DNA of 64,000 nucleotides from UBA4427 sp046351135. Lineage in GTDB: Bacteria > Myxococcota_A > UBA9160 > UBA4427. A model generated the notes under the pieces. It saw only the letters and a program-made list of their open reading frames with translations. It was not told the DNA's origin and did not search any database. Numbering within the stretch: position 1 is the first letter of the stretch; every line of letters begins with the position of its first letter. Of this stretch, positions 8,941 to 19,628 are shown piece by piece. The stretch spans positions 310,001 through 374,000 of the forward strand of contig JAXLZA010000001.1 of NCBI GenBank assembly GCA_046351135.1. Reading direction: 5' to 3'. Made by a program: the position numbers and the translations under genes.

Positions 8941-8989
8941 GTCGGGCCGCCGGAATCGACGAGGGCGCCTCGTCGCCCAGGCGGCGGAC

Positions 8990-9740
8990 TCAGCCGGTCT
9001 CTTCTTCCGCGAGGCCGGCCTCGCTCGTCGCGATCCGCGCCGCCATCCGCTCGACGAAGGCGACGAGCGTCGGCCGTTCCTCGATCGCCTCGGCGCAGCC
9101 GGGGATCGCACCGCCCCGCAGCACGACGAGGAACGAGTAGATCGAGAGATCGGCGATGCTCGGCGCATCGGCGTGGAAGAAGGGTCGCGTGCCGAGGAAG
9201 CCGACGAGATCCGAGAGCCGGTCCTCGATCTCGCCGATCACCTCGAGCTCCCGCTGCTCCGCGCGGCTCTCGGGGCCGCGGCCGAACGGGCGCGCGACGC
9301 TGCGTGCGACGCGCTCCCCGACGTGCCGGCGCAGGCGCCCGAGCAGCGAGTCGTCGGCGGGCTCCTCGTCGCCGGGGCGCGGGTAGCGGGCGGTGCGCCA
9401 GCGGTTCCAGTACCAGAGGAAGGAATCGTCGGCCCACTGGGCCAGACTCTTCTGGGCGACGGCCGTGCGCGGATCCGAGGAATAGAGCGGCGGCTCGGGC
9501 GCGAGCTCGTCGATCCAGGCGACGATCGCCATCGACTCGGCGCGTCGCCGGCCGTCGACCTCGAGCACCGGCAGCGTCCGTGCGATCGGACTCCAGCGCG
9601 CGACGTCGTCGGGGTCGTCGGAGATCACGCGCTCGAAGGGGAGCCGCTTCAGCGCGAGCGCGGCGGCGACCTTCTCGGAGAACGGATTGACGGTCTGGGT
9701 GTAGAGCCGGATCACCGGCCGAGCATGCGTCCGCCCGTGC

Positions 9741-9748
<8 letters not shown>
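8990..9748 (-). CDS. Glutathione S-transferase family protein
   Basis: 252 residues. The N-terminal thioredoxin-like domain begins VIRLYTQTVNPFSEKVAAAL, has the cis-Pro region TLPVLEVDG and the glutathione-contact ESMAIVAWIDE. The C-terminal helical domain follows (FFHADAPSIADLSIYSFL, with the N-capping Asp). A Ser/Asn in the VNPFSEK motif rather than a Cys-Pro-Phe suggests transferase rather than redox activity. The ATG at 9748 overlaps the end of the aldo/keto reductase gene by 8 bp, so the two are translated from one message. A detoxification role is inferred. Confidence 0.88.
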
Positions 9749-10727
<979 letters not shown>

Positions 10728-10759
10728 GGCGCGCAATCTAGCAGGTAGAATCCGGCCCC

Positions 10760-11338
10760 GTGCTCCACCTCGCCTCCGCCACCGACCCCGCCTGGCTGGC
10801 CCGCGCCTGGACCTCGATCGACGAGGTGCTGCTCGATCACGCCCACTGCGAAAAGAAGGCCGCGGGGGCCGCGATCAAGCTGCTCTTCTCGTATCCCCAC
10901 CACCGCTTCCTGCAGGAGCCGCTCGCGGAGCTCGCCCGCGAGGAGCTCGCGCATTTCCAGACGATCCTCGCGCACCTCGATGCCCGCGGCGTCCGCTATG
11001 CGACGATCAAGCCGAGCCCCTACGGCGTGGCGCTGCATGCCCTCGTGCGCCGGGACGAGCCCGATCGGCTGCTCGACGTGCTGCTGATCTCGTCGCTGAT
11101 CGAGGCGCGCAGCTGCGAGCGCTTCCAGGTCCTCGCCGACGGGCTGCCCGATGCGGCTCTCGCCGCCCTGTATCGGGAGCTGCTCGCGAGCGAGGCGCGT
11201 CATCACGGGCTGTACCTCGAGCTGGCGGGCGAGCTCGTGCCGCGGGCGGTGCGCGATGCGCGGCTCGAAGGGCTCGCCCGCGCCGAGGCGGAGATCGTCG
11301 CCCGGCCGTGCCAATGGGTCCGGCTGCACGCCGGATAG
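10760..11338 (+). CDS. miaE: tRNA 2-methylthio-N6-isopentenyladenosine-37 hydroxylase
   Basis: 192 residues from GTG 10760. MiaE is a ferritin-like di-iron enzyme that hydroxylates the isopentenyl group of modified A37 in tRNAs reading UNN codons. Iron-binding carboxylates and histidines are seen in four helices: DEVLLDHAHCEKKAAG, EELAHFQ, EARSCERF and EARHHGLYLE. Length and motif order fit the family throughout. The gene lies 32 bp from the divergent aldo/keto reductase. Confidence 0.93.
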   Translation: MLHLASATDPAWLARAWTSIDEVLLDHAHCEKKAAGAAIKLLFSYPHHRFLQEPLAELAREELAHFQTILAHLDARGVRYATIKPSPYGVALHALVRRDEPDRLLDVLLISSLIEARSCERFQVLADGLPDAALAALYRELLASEARHHGLYLELAGELVPRAVRDARLEGLARAEAEIVARPCQWVRLHAG

Positions 11339-11405
11339 GCTTGTCAGGACGGGGCCCCCTGGCGCAAGCTCGGGCCACCGCACCGCCCCTCGAAAGGAAC
11401 GACCC

Positions 11406-12155
11406 ATGAGCATCCAGACCGAAGACGTCCAGATCACGACCCAGTCCGGCGCGAAGATGGGCGCCTATCTCGCGCGCCCCGACTCCCCCGGTCGCAAGCC
11501 CGCCGTCATCGTCTTCATGGAGATCTTCGGCGTGAACGACCACATCCGCGACGTGACGCGCCGGGTCGCCGCCGAGGGCTACGTCGCGATCGCCCCGGAC
11601 TACTTCTTCCGCACCGCCCCCGGCCTCCAGCTCGGCTACGACGAGCAGGGCATGAACACGGGCATCGCCAACCTGATGAAGCTGAAGGCCGACGAGATGA
11701 TCTCGGACGCGCGCGACACGCTCGCGTGGCTGCGGAGCCGCAGCGACGTCGAGGGCGCGAAGATCGGTGCCATGGGCTTCTGCATCGGTGGCCACATGAC
11801 CTACCTCGTCGCGTGCGAGACCGACATCGTGGCGGCGGCGTCCTACTACGGTGGCGGCATCGCGGCACCGCAGGGACCGGGAGGCGCGGTCTCGACCCTG
11901 TCGCGGACGCCGAAGATCAAGGGCCGCATCCAGTGCTATTTCGGCGCGAAGGACGCGATGATCCCCCTCGACCAGGTCGACGCGGTGAAGAAGGCGCTCG
12001 CCGCGGCCGGGGTCGACCACTCGGTCGAGGTCTACACGGAGGCCGACCACGGCTTCCACTGCGACCAGCGCGCGAGCTACCACGCGCCGTCGGCGAAGGA
12101 CGCCTGGGCGAAGACCCTCGCGCTGTTCGAGAAGAAGCTGAAGGGCAAGGGCTGA
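11406..12155 (+). CDS. Dienelactone hydrolase family protein
   Basis: 249 residues from ATG 11406, preceded by GAAAGGAAC. The alpha/beta-hydrolase triad of dienelactone hydrolases is present: Cys in GFCIGGH (about residue 123), Asp in GAKDAMIPLD and His in ADHGFHCD. A Cys nucleophile with the EIFGVNDHIRD oxyanion segment is diagnostic. The family hydrolyses dienelactones in chlorocatechol breakdown, but many members have other ester substrates. No ring-cleavage dioxygenase is nearby, so the pathway cannot be assigned. Confidence 0.92.
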   Translation: MSIQTEDVQITTQSGAKMGAYLARPDSPGRKPAVIVFMEIFGVNDHIRDVTRRVAAEGYVAIAPDYFFRTAPGLQLGYDEQGMNTGIANLMKLKADEMISDARDTLAWLRSRSDVEGAKIGAMGFCIGGHMTYLVACETDIVAAASYYGGGIAAPQGPGGAVSTLSRTPKIKGRIQCYFGAKDAMIPLDQVDAVKKALAAAGVDHSVEVYTEADHGFHCDQRASYHAPSAKDAWAKTLALFEKKLKGKG

Positions 12156-12182
12156 AGCGCGGCCGGGCCGCCGCCCCGCCGC

Positions 12183-13310
12183 TCAGCGGAGGATCTTGCG
12201 CAGCGCCTCGAGCAGGCGATCGACGACCTCGGGGCGCGCGTTCTCGCCCATCAGGCCGATGCGCCAGATTTCGCCCGCGAGCGGCCCGAGCCCACCGCCG
12301 ACCTCGATGTCGAACTCCTCGAGCAGGCGCGTCCGCACGGCGGCCTCGCCCTGATCGCGGATGCGCGCGGGGAGGCGGACCGAGGTCAGCATCGGCAGCC
12401 GCTCGCCCGCGGCCACGAGCGGCTCGAAGCCCAGGGGCTCGAGCGCCGCGACGAGGCGCTCGCCGGCGTCCGCATGGCGCGCGAAGCGGGCCGGGAGGCC
12501 TTCGGCGAGGACCCGGTCGAGGCCCGCGGCGAGGCCGTAGATGGCGCTGATCGGCGCGGTGTGGTGGTAGACGCGCTTCGCGCCGGCGAAGTAGCTCGCG
12601 AGCAGCGAGAGATCGAGATACCAGCTCTGCACCGGCCGCTTGCGCCCCTTCACCGCCTCGAGCGCCCGCTCCGAGAAGGAGACGGGCGAGAGCCCCGGCG
12701 AGCACGACAGGCATTTCTGCGTGCCGCTGTAGGCCGCGTCGATGCCCCAGTCGTCGAGGCGGACCGGCCGCCCGGCGAGGGAGGTCACGCAGTCGAGCAC
12801 GACGAGGGCGCCCGCCGCCCGCGCGGCGGCCGCGATCTCCTCGACCGGCTGGCAGACGCCGGTCGAGGTCTCGGCGTGGACGAAGGAGACGACGCGCGGG
12901 CGGATGCGGGTGATCGCCTCGGCCATCGCGTTCGGATCGAGGGCGGTGCCCCAGCGCGCCTCGACGGTCGTGACCTCGGCGCCGGCGCGGCGGGCGACCT
13001 CGGCCATGCGGCCGCCGAAGACGCCGTTCACGCCGACGACGATCCGGTCGCCGGGCTCGAGCAGGTTGACGAGGGCCGCCTCCATGCCGGCGCTGCCCGT
13101 GGCGGAGAGGGGCAGGGTCATCGGGTTGGCGGTGGCGAAGACGGTGCGCAGGCCTTCCTTGACCCGATCGACCAGGGCCAGGAACTCGGGATCGAGGTGG
13201 CCGAGCAGGGGCCGACTCATGGCTTCAAGCACGCTCGCGTGGGCGTTGGACGGACCGGGGCCGAGGAGCAGGCGTTCGCGGATCGGTTGCAGGATCGACA
13301 TGGCGGGCAT
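12183..13310 (-). CDS. Class V aminotransferase, alanine/serine-glyoxylate type
   Basis: 375 residues; the ATG at 13310 and a second ATG at 13301 are both plausible. PLP-fold I motifs: LLGPGPSNAH at the N-terminus, glycine loop in SATGSAGMEAAL, VSFVHAETSTGV, the PLP-Asp region VLDCVTSLAG and the Schiff-base Lys in SGTQKCLSCSPGLSP. The C-terminus has the family Arg pattern EIWRIGLMGENA. The enzyme transfers an amino group from Ala or Ser to glyoxylate, linking photorespiratory-type glyoxylate removal to glycine. It is convergent with the dienelactone hydrolase gene with 27 bp between. Confidence 0.9.
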   Translation of the reverse strand: MPAMSILQPIRERLLLGPGPSNAHASVLEAMSRPLLGHLDPEFLALVDRVKEGLRTVFATANPMTLPLSATGSAGMEAALVNLLEPGDRIVVGVNGVFGGRMAEVARRAGAEVTTVEARWGTALDPNAMAEAITRIRPRVVSFVHAETSTGVCQPVEEIAAAARAAGALVVLDCVTSLAGRPVRLDDWGIDAAYSGTQKCLSCSPGLSPVSFSERALEAVKGRKRPVQSWYLDLSLLASYFAGAKRVYHHTAPISAIYGLAAGLDRVLAEGLPARFARHADAGERLVAALEPLGFEPLVAAGERLPMLTSVRLPARIRDQGEAAVRTRLLEEFDIEVGGGLGPLAGEIWRIGLMGENARPEVVDRLLEALRKILR

Positions 13311-13570
13311 GCTAGCGGCTCTCGCCGCGGGGCTCCCCGGGTCGCGCCGCGGTGGGCCGAGGCAGGCGAGTCGACGGCCGGGCGCTCGGCCGTCCTCGAT
13401 GGCCCGAGCCGGGCGGGTGGGAACCGGGGGGCGCGAGTTGACAGCGCACCGACCCGGCCGGTAGCCTCCGCGACTTCGATCCCCCAGGGCCGTGCGGTCG
13501 TCGACGGCGTCGACGTCGAGCTCCTCGAGCGACGCAAGCCCTCGAATTGATTCGGATTGACAGGGTCGAG

Positions 13571-13906
13571 ATGCGGGCAGCGCGCTGGGTCGTGATCGGA
13601 ACGGCGATCGTCGCCGCGGCGACCGCGTTCCACATGCTGATGACCCCGGACGGCGGGTCGGGCTCGCGAGCCGGAGCGCGATCCGGGGCGCTCGACCGAG
13701 CCGACCGGGGCGTGGATCGCCCCCGGTCGGACGGGCGTCCGGGCGGGCTCACCGGGCCGATCACGGGACGTGGGTCGGCGGGTGACGCGGGCCGTGGGGC
13801 CTCCGGTGGCCCGACCGGCGGTGGACCGCCCCTCGACGAGATCGACGCCGAGTCGCGCGAGGCGATGCGGAACTTCCTGCGCGAGTCGGCGCGGGACGGG
13901 AAATAG
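13571..13906 (+). CDS. Small hypothetical membrane-anchored protein
   Basis: 111 residues from ATG 13571 (AGGG upstream; a TTG at 13547 is the alternative). One N-terminal hydrophobic segment (WVVIGTAIVAAATAFHML, residues 5-22) is followed by a Gly/Arg/Ser/Asp-rich low-complexity stretch and a short charged helix (EIDAESREAMRNFLRESA). It probably anchors in the inner membrane. The stop lies 8 bp before the dgt start, and the dgt ribosome site overlaps its end, suggesting coupling. No family recognised. Confidence 0.5.
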   Translation: MRAARWVVIGTAIVAAATAFHMLMTPDGGSGSRAGARSGALDRADRGVDRPRSDGRPGGLTGPITGRGSAGDAGRGASGGPTGGGPPLDEIDAESREAMRNFLRESARDGK

Positions 13907-13914
13907 GAAAGCGC

Positions 13915-15138
13915 TTGACCGGATTCCGCCACCGCAGCCGCGAGCAGTACGAGCAGGAGGAGCGCGAGCGCCTCGCGCCCTGGGCGGCCTGCTCCGGCGA
14001 CTCGGCGGGGCGCCTGGTGCCCGAGCCCGAGCATCCCTATCGCACCGCCTTCCAACGCGACCGCGACCGCATCGTCCACGCCCGGGCCTTCCGGCGCCTC
14101 GAGTTCAAGACCCAGGTCTTCGTCCACGTCGAGAACGACCACTACCGCAACCGCCTGACCCACACGATCGAGGCCGCCCAGATCGCCCGCACGATCGCCC
14201 GCGCCCTCTACCTGAACGAGGATCTCGCCGAGGCGATCGTGCTCGCCCACGACCTCGGCCACACCCCCTTCGGCCACGCCGGCGAGGCGGTCCTCGACCG
14301 CTGCATGGAGGAGCACGGCGGCTTCGACCACAACCGCCAGAGCCTCCGCGTCGTCGACCTGCTCGAGAACCGCTATCCCGACTGGAGCGGCCTGAACCTG
14401 ACGGCGGAGACCCGGGAGGGGATCCTGAAGCACGGCGCGGACTGGCCCCATCCCCTGCCGCTCCCGCCCTTCCATCCGCAGCGGACCCTCGAGGCCCAGG
14501 TCGCCGACCACGCCGACGAGATCGCCTACGTCCACCACGACCTCGACGACGGCCTGCGCTCGGGCCTGATCTCGATCGCCCTGCTCGAGAAGACGACCCT
14601 CTGGAAGACGGCCCGGGCCCTGCTCGCCGACCGCGACGCCGAGATGCCGGAGCCGGTCAGCCGGTCCCGGACGATCGGGGCCCTCGGCAACGCCCTCATC
14701 AGCGACCTGATCGCGGAGACGAGCCGGCGCCTCGCCGAGAATCCGCCGGCATCCCTGGCGGATCTGCGGCAACGTAGGGGCAGCCGTGGGGTCGGCCAGG
14801 AGGTCGACGGGCCCGGGAGCCGCGGCGGCCCGGGGAGCGCCCAGACGGTCGGATTCTCGCCCGAGATCGAGCACGGCAAGCGCGAGCTCAAGAGCTTCCT
14901 GTCCGCGAATTTCTACCGCCATCCCGACGTCCTGCGCCGCGTGCGCAAGGCGGAGTGGATCGTGGGAGATCTGTTTCGAACCTACCGGGACGATCCGGGC
15001 CTGCTTCCCGCGGACGTGCGCGCACGCTTCGCCCGGGAGGGCGAGCCCCGGGCCGTCGCGGACTACATCGCCGGCATGACCGATCGATTCGCGATGGACG
15101 AGCACCGCAAGCTGTTCGATCCCCACGCGCCGATCTGA
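13915..15138 (+). CDS. dgt: dGTPase-like deoxynucleotide triphosphohydrolase
   Basis: 407 residues from a TTG at 13915, supported by AGGAAAG about 6 bp upstream and by the expected N-terminus YRTAFQRDRDRIVHARAFRR. HD-domain residues are complete: H in RLTHTIEAAQ, HD in LAHDLGHTPFGHAGE, and Asp in DEIAYVHHDLDDGL. The family splits dNTPs into deoxynucleoside and triphosphate, trimming pools and sometimes restricting phages. Residues around 290-310 form a Gly/Arg-rich loop that is longer than usual. Confidence 0.93.
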   Translation: MTGFRHRSREQYEQEERERLAPWAACSGDSAGRLVPEPEHPYRTAFQRDRDRIVHARAFRRLEFKTQVFVHVENDHYRNRLTHTIEAAQIARTIARALYLNEDLAEAIVLAHDLGHTPFGHAGEAVLDRCMEEHGGFDHNRQSLRVVDLLENRYPDWSGLNLTAETREGILKHGADWPHPLPLPPFHPQRTLEAQVADHADEIAYVHHDLDDGLRSGLISIALLEKTTLWKTARALLADRDAEMPEPVSRSRTIGALGNALISDLIAETSRRLAENPPASLADLRQRRGSRGVGQEVDGPGSRGGPGSAQTVGFSPEIEHGKRELKSFLSANFYRHPDVLRRVRKAEWIVGDLFRTYRDDPGLLPADVRARFAREGEPRAVADYIAGMTDRFAMDEHRKLFDPHAPI

Positions 15139-15192
15139 GAGTGCCCGCAGCGCCCGGCCGGATCCGTGCCGATCGGGAAACGAGAAGGATGG

Positions 15193-16374
15193 ATGAGCCT
15201 ACCGGAGTGCCTCGAACGCGCCGCCAGTGAACTGACCGCTCTCGCGGATCGGATCCGACCCGCGAACGGTGATCCCCACCGACTGCTCGAGCTGCTCGCC
15301 CCGGCGGACGCGACCCGGGTGCTCGGCTTCGTGCTCGCCCACGACGAGGCGTCCGGCGAGGAGCTCCTCGACGCCTGGGGCGAGCTCGAGAGCGCGGCCG
15401 GCGTGCTCGCGGCGGTGCCCGAGGCGTCGCTGCCGAAGGCGGGGCGCAAGCAGCTGCGCCGCGCGCTGCACCGCCTGCGCGCCCGCGGCGTCGCGATCGC
15501 CGAGCCGGCCCCGGCGGCGACGGCGGCCTCCGGAGCGAAGGCGACACCGGCCCGCGTCGGGGCCGCGCTGAACGACCGCTGGCAGGAGGCCCATCTCTCG
15601 GCCCCGGACTTCCGCGGGACGCGCATGGGCTACCTCGTCGACGACCATCCTGCCGGTGGCGCGCGGCTCTTCGAGATCCGCTTCGACCCGGCCCGCGGCA
15701 TCCTCGACTTCAAGCTCTACAACGCCGGCCGCAGCAAGGTCCGCGGCTTCCTCAAGAGCCTCGCCGAAGGGGCGAACCAGCGGCTCTTCGAGGTCGATCG
15801 GGCGGCGCTCTGCGCGTTGGTCCGGCGTGCGAGCCAGGCTCAGCCGAGCGATCGCGCGCTGCCCACGTTCTTCGTCGAGTGGCGCAGCCGGCTCTTCTCG
15901 GATGCGCTCGACGGCGAGGCGACGCCCGGCGAGCTGGCGCGCCGCGCGCTCGGCGAGGCGGGCGATCCCGACAAGAGCCTCGAGTCGGTCGGGGACTCGA
16001 TTCGAAGCGGTCGCATGGGTCCCTGGCCGCCGTCGACGACGTGGGTCGGAGAGCGCATGGAGCGCGCCCAGCAGGCGATGGCCGGGCTTGCGGGCGAGGC
16101 CCGCGAGGCGGCGATCGGGCGCTGGGTCGACGAGGTGACGGGCGAGCTCGACGGCGAGACCAGCCCGGAGGGTCTGGCACAACAGCTGGCGGAATGGGCC
16201 TGGATCGAGTGGCAGCGCGAGGACGCGGATCGGGCGCGCGCGCTGCTGGCGGTGGCGACCGGGGTGACGGGGGCAAAGGGGGCGGAGATCCGCCGCTCGC
16301 TCGCCCGCGCCCGGGTGGACGCCCTGTTCGGTCCCTTCCTCGCGGCACTCAGGATGGAGAGCGATCCGAAATGA
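15193..16374 (+). CDS. Hypothetical protein, partner of the downstream 1072-residue protein
   Basis: 393 residues. ATG 15193 is chosen over GTG 15166 because AAGGAT precedes it closely. No signal peptide or membrane segment is visible. The N-terminal half is helical and charged (HRLLELLAPADATRVLGF, KQLRRALHRLRARG). The middle has a strand-rich part with YLVDDHPAGGARLFEIRFD, and the C-terminal half is again helical. No family recognised. Its stop overlaps the next start as ATGA, so the two proteins are made together, likely in fixed ratio. Confidence 0.7.
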   Translation: MSLPECLERAASELTALADRIRPANGDPHRLLELLAPADATRVLGFVLAHDEASGEELLDAWGELESAAGVLAAVPEASLPKAGRKQLRRALHRLRARGVAIAEPAPAATAASGAKATPARVGAALNDRWQEAHLSAPDFRGTRMGYLVDDHPAGGARLFEIRFDPARGILDFKLYNAGRSKVRGFLKSLAEGANQRLFEVDRAALCALVRRASQAQPSDRALPTFFVEWRSRLFSDALDGEATPGELARRALGEAGDPDKSLESVGDSIRSGRMGPWPPSTTWVGERMERAQQAMAGLAGEAREAAIGRWVDEVTGELDGETSPEGLAQQLAEWAWIEWQREDADRARALLAVATGVTGAKGAEIRRSLARARVDALFGPFLAALRMESDPK

Positions 16375-19300
16375 TGCGGAGATTTTCGCGGCGCCGGCGC
16401 GGGCCGGGCGATGGACAGAGCAATCAGATCGACGGCGGACAGTGGTGGCCGAAGCTCCAGGCCGAGGGGCTGATCCCGCTCGCGCCGGGGACGGCCTTCG
16501 AGCCCGCGACCGACACCGACGTGCCCGCGAGCATCGCGGTGATCGCCCGGGCGAGCCTCGAGGACGGAACCCGCGCGCTGGTCGCGTTCTCTCCGAGCTC
16601 CGCCTCGGACGCCCTCGTCGCCGGCCTCGCCGCGGCGCAGCAGGCGCCCGCCGAGGCACCCTTCACTGGCACCCTCTTCGTCGTCGCGCCCCACTGGCCG
16701 GTGGCGACGCGCCAGCTGCTCGAGTGGGTCGGCCAGACGCCGTACACCGTCGAGCCCGTGGCCGCGGTGCGGCTCTCGGACGGCGGCTCCGCCGTCGAGA
16801 GCGAGCGCGCCCCGCGCCTGCTGGCCGCGAGCGCGGCCCAGCTCGCCGCGCGCATGAGCTCGAGCGAGGCCCGCGCCGCCTTCACGCGCGCCGCCTCGTC
16901 GCTCGAGGGGCTCGCCGCCAAGCACGGCGGCTGCGTCCGGGTCGGACTCGATCGCCTCGAGCTCGTCGTGCTCGCGCGGCGGGTCGCCGAGCTCCGGACC
17001 GAGGGCGACAACATGGCTGGCAACATGGCCGGCAATGCGGTGCTCGACACGCTCGTCGGCGGCCGGTACTCGACGCCGGTCTCGGCCGCGGATCTCGCGG
17101 GCGCCCTCGACGGGCTCGAGGGCCAGCTGCGCCGCCGCCTGAACGACCACAAGGTCCGCGACGGCGAGGACGGCCTGCGCGGTCGCGTCGTCGCCCAGCT
17201 CGCGGCGGGAACGGAGCTGCGCTGCGTGCGGGCCTGGCCGACGCCCGGGACCGAGGTCGACGTGATCGACGCGGTGGGGGTCGACGGCGCGGGCGTGCCC
17301 GTGATCGTGGCGGTGCGACAGGAGTTCGAGTGGAACGCGCTGGTCGCGGTGCTCGAGGCGCTCTCGTCGCTGGCGCCGCTGATGCCGATCCTGCTCGCCG
17401 AGGCGGGGCCGCCGCTGCGGCTCGGCCGACCGCGGCTCGTGCTGACGGCGGAGCGCTTCGCCCCGGCCATCGAGCGCGTGATCGCGGCGCTGACGCTCTC
17501 CTTCGAGCTGCGCGTCGTCTCGGGACAAACGGGCGCTTCGCTCGATCTCGTCCAGCGTGCGGCGGGCGAGGGCGCGGAGTCGCGCTTCGGCCGGCGCGGT
17601 CGCCGGCGCGGGGGGCGGGGTCGATCCGACGGGCGCCCCGACGGGCGAGCGCGGGGCGGTGACTTCGACGCGGACGGAGACGAGTCCGGCAACGAGCTGG
17701 CCGGGGAAGAAGACCGCGAAGAGCGGGCCGAGCGATTCGACCGCGGCGACCGGGGCGACCGTGGAGAGCGCTCCGAGCGGGGTGAGCGGGCCGAGCGGGG
17801 CGACCGCGGCGAGCGGTCGGAGCGCGGGGATCGCGGACCGGCCATTCCGCTGGGACCGCGGGCGATGACGCGCCCCGTCGAGCGCCTCGACGACGCGCCC
17901 GACGACGACGATTCGGAAGACACCGACTCGGAGACCGAAACCGAGACCGCCGAGGGCAACGGCGAACGGGGCCGTGACGGGCGCGAGGGCCGCGAAGGCG
18001 GTCGCCGCGGACGCCGGCGCCGGCGCTCGCGACGCGGCGGCCCGGGCGGCGAGGGCGCGGTGAGCGCGGGCGACGAAGGCGACGCTTCCGGGGCGGGCCG
18101 TGAGAGCACGGCGCGCGACGGGGGCGGCCGGGAGGCCGCGAGCGACGCGGGCAACGGTGCGCCGCGCAAGCCGCGCTTCGAAGAGGTCTCGCTGATGGAT
18201 CTCGACGAGGGGCCCGGCGCCTCGGGCGAGCGGAGCGAGGGCGAGCGCGGACGCGGCGATCGACACCGGCGCTCGCGCCGGCGCGGCCGCCGCGGCGGGC
18301 GCGGAGAAGACCAGGCCGGACCACGCGAAGCGTCCGAAGAGGCGGGCGGCGAGCCTGCCGCCGCACCGGAGGCGATCGCGCTGCCGCTCGTCGGCGCCGA
18401 AGCGGCGATCGAGGACGATTTCGTCGACGCCGACGATCTCTCCGAGATCCTGTCGCGCCTGCCGGACGAGGTGCCGGACTACGAGGCCTCGGCCGAGCCG
18501 CGCTACGAGGACGAGGACGAAGAGGACGGCGAGTCGCCCGGCCGCGGTCTCCGCGGCGAAGGGCGGTCGCGCGGTCGCGGCGACGACGACGAGGAGGGCG
18601 AGGACGCGCTGCGCGCGGCGGCGAGGCGACGGGCGGCGATCCTGGTCCATGCGGATCCGGACTCGCTGCTCGCAGCGATCCTGCTCGCGCGCGACGTGCG
18701 CCAGCTCGAGGGCCTCTGGGTCTATCCGCAATCCGAGCTGATGACGTTCTTCCGGAGCATCGCGACGGATCTGCGCGACGACATGCCGATCGTGGTGGTG
18801 GGCTTCAGCCCGTCGCCCGCGCGGGACGTGATCCAGGCGGCGTCCCTCTATCGGGGCCGCCTCTCCTGGTTCGATCGTCATGCCTGGCCGCCCGAGGACC
18901 TGCTCTCGATGCGCAATGCGCTCGGCGCGGAGGCGGTGATCGGCGGAGAGGGACTCGACAGCGTGCTCCCGCTCGTGCTCGAGACCTGCACGCGGCGCAG
19001 CCGCTTCTCCGACAAGCTCGTCGACCTCGCCACCGGCCGCTTCAGCCAGCACGACTTCGAGCGCTGGGGCCGGATCTGGCGTCACCGCGTCGGCGAGATC
19101 GCCCGGAAGACCGGGGACATCCGCGGCGACATCGCGGCCCTGCTCGCGGGACGTCCGAGCGACCTCGCGAAGGAGGCCGCGCTGCTGGCGATCCCGCCGA
19201 TGCCGCCCGAGGTCGCCTGGGTGGCGGCGCGGGACTTCCGACTGGTCCACTTCGGGGCCCACGTGATGGTGGTGCTCGACGTCGACGCCGGGCTCGATCC

Positions 19301-19589
19301 GGGGCTCTGTGCCCGGATCGCGCGCGAGCGCTATGCGGCGACGCTGTCCCTCACGCGTCGGGCGGGCGAGGAGATCTTCACCTTCGCCGGCGACGAGGTG
19401 ACGGGACGCCGGGCCCTCGACTATCAGGCGGTGGCCCACCATCTCGTCGACAAGCTCGAGTGGGTGGAGAGCCGACCGGACGCCGATCACGTGGCGCGCT
19501 TCCGCGTGCGCGATCTCGCGCGCCGGCCGGAGCGCCTCGAAGAGGTGATCGCGGAGATCGCGATGGGGCGCTCGCAGCTCGAGCGCTAG
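16371..19589 (+). CDS. Large protein with an RG/acidic disordered centre and degenerate DHH-like C-terminal domain
   Basis: 1072 residues. ATG 16371 forms an ATGA overlap with the preceding stop; a second ATG follows immediately. Residues 1-400 look globular (GTLFVVAPHWPVATRQLLEW; a second segment with VDVIDAVGVDGAGVPVIV). Residues about 403-755 are low complexity: Arg/Gly blocks (GRRGRRRGGRGR), repeated RGDRGER units and Asp/Glu runs. Residues 757-1072 resemble the DHH phosphoesterase fold: HADPDSLLAAILL as motif I, VVVGFSPSP where motif II normally has an Asp, and WFDRHAWP at the DHH position. The metal site is therefore incomplete. RNA binding through the RG region is inferred. QueE follows 39 bp later. 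Confidence 0.75.
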   Translation: MMRRFSRRRRGPGDGQSNQIDGGQWWPKLQAEGLIPLAPGTAFEPATDTDVPASIAVIARASLEDGTRALVAFSPSSASDALVAGLAAAQQAPAEAPFTGTLFVVAPHWPVATRQLLEWVGQTPYTVEPVAAVRLSDGGSAVESERAPRLLAASAAQLAARMSSSEARAAFTRAASSLEGLAAKHGGCVRVGLDRLELVVLARRVAELRTEGDNMAGNMAGNAVLDTLVGGRYSTPVSAADLAGALDGLEGQLRRRLNDHKVRDGEDGLRGRVVAQLAAGTELRCVRAWPTPGTEVDVIDAVGVDGAGVPVIVAVRQEFEWNALVAVLEALSSLAPLMPILLAEAGPPLRLGRPRLVLTAERFAPAIERVIAALTLSFELRVVSGQTGASLDLVQRAAGEGAESRFGRRGRRRGGRGRSDGRPDGRARGGDFDADGDESGNELAGEEDREERAERFDRGDRGDRGERSERGERAERGDRGERSERGDRGPAIPLGPRAMTRPVERLDDAPDDDDSEDTDSETETETAEGNGERGRDGREGREGGRRGRRRRRSRRGGPGGEGAVSAGDEGDASGAGRESTARDGGGREAASDAGNGAPRKPRFEEVSLMDLDEGPGASGERSEGERGRGDRHRRSRRRGRRGGRGEDQAGPREASEEAGGEPAAAPEAIALPLVGAEAAIEDDFVDADDLSEILSRLPDEVPDYEASAEPRYEDEDEEDGESPGRGLRGEGRSRGRGDDDEEGEDALRAAARRRAAILVHADPDSLLAAILLARDVRQLEGLWVYPQSELMTFFRSIATDLRDDMPIVVVGFSPSPARDVIQAASLYRGRLSWFDRHAWPPEDLLSMRNALGAEAVIGGEGLDSVLPLVLETCTRRSRFSDKLVDLATGRFSQHDFERWGRIWRHRVGEIARKTGDIRGDIAALLAGRPSDLAKEAALLAIPPMPPEVAWVAARDFRLVHFGAHVMVVLDVDAGLDPGLCARIARERYAATLSLTRRAGEEIFTFAGDEVTGRRALDYQAVAHHLVDKLEWVESRPDADHVARFRVRDLARRPERLEEVIAEIAMGRSQLER

Positions 19590-19628
19590 GCGCCCGGCCG
19601 CGAGGCCGGACGCGATCGGGAGCCGGCC

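Noticed and set aside
13311..13570. A possible gene between the aminotransferase and the small membrane protein
   Set aside because: Only mirror frames are open; no start with a ribosome site was found.
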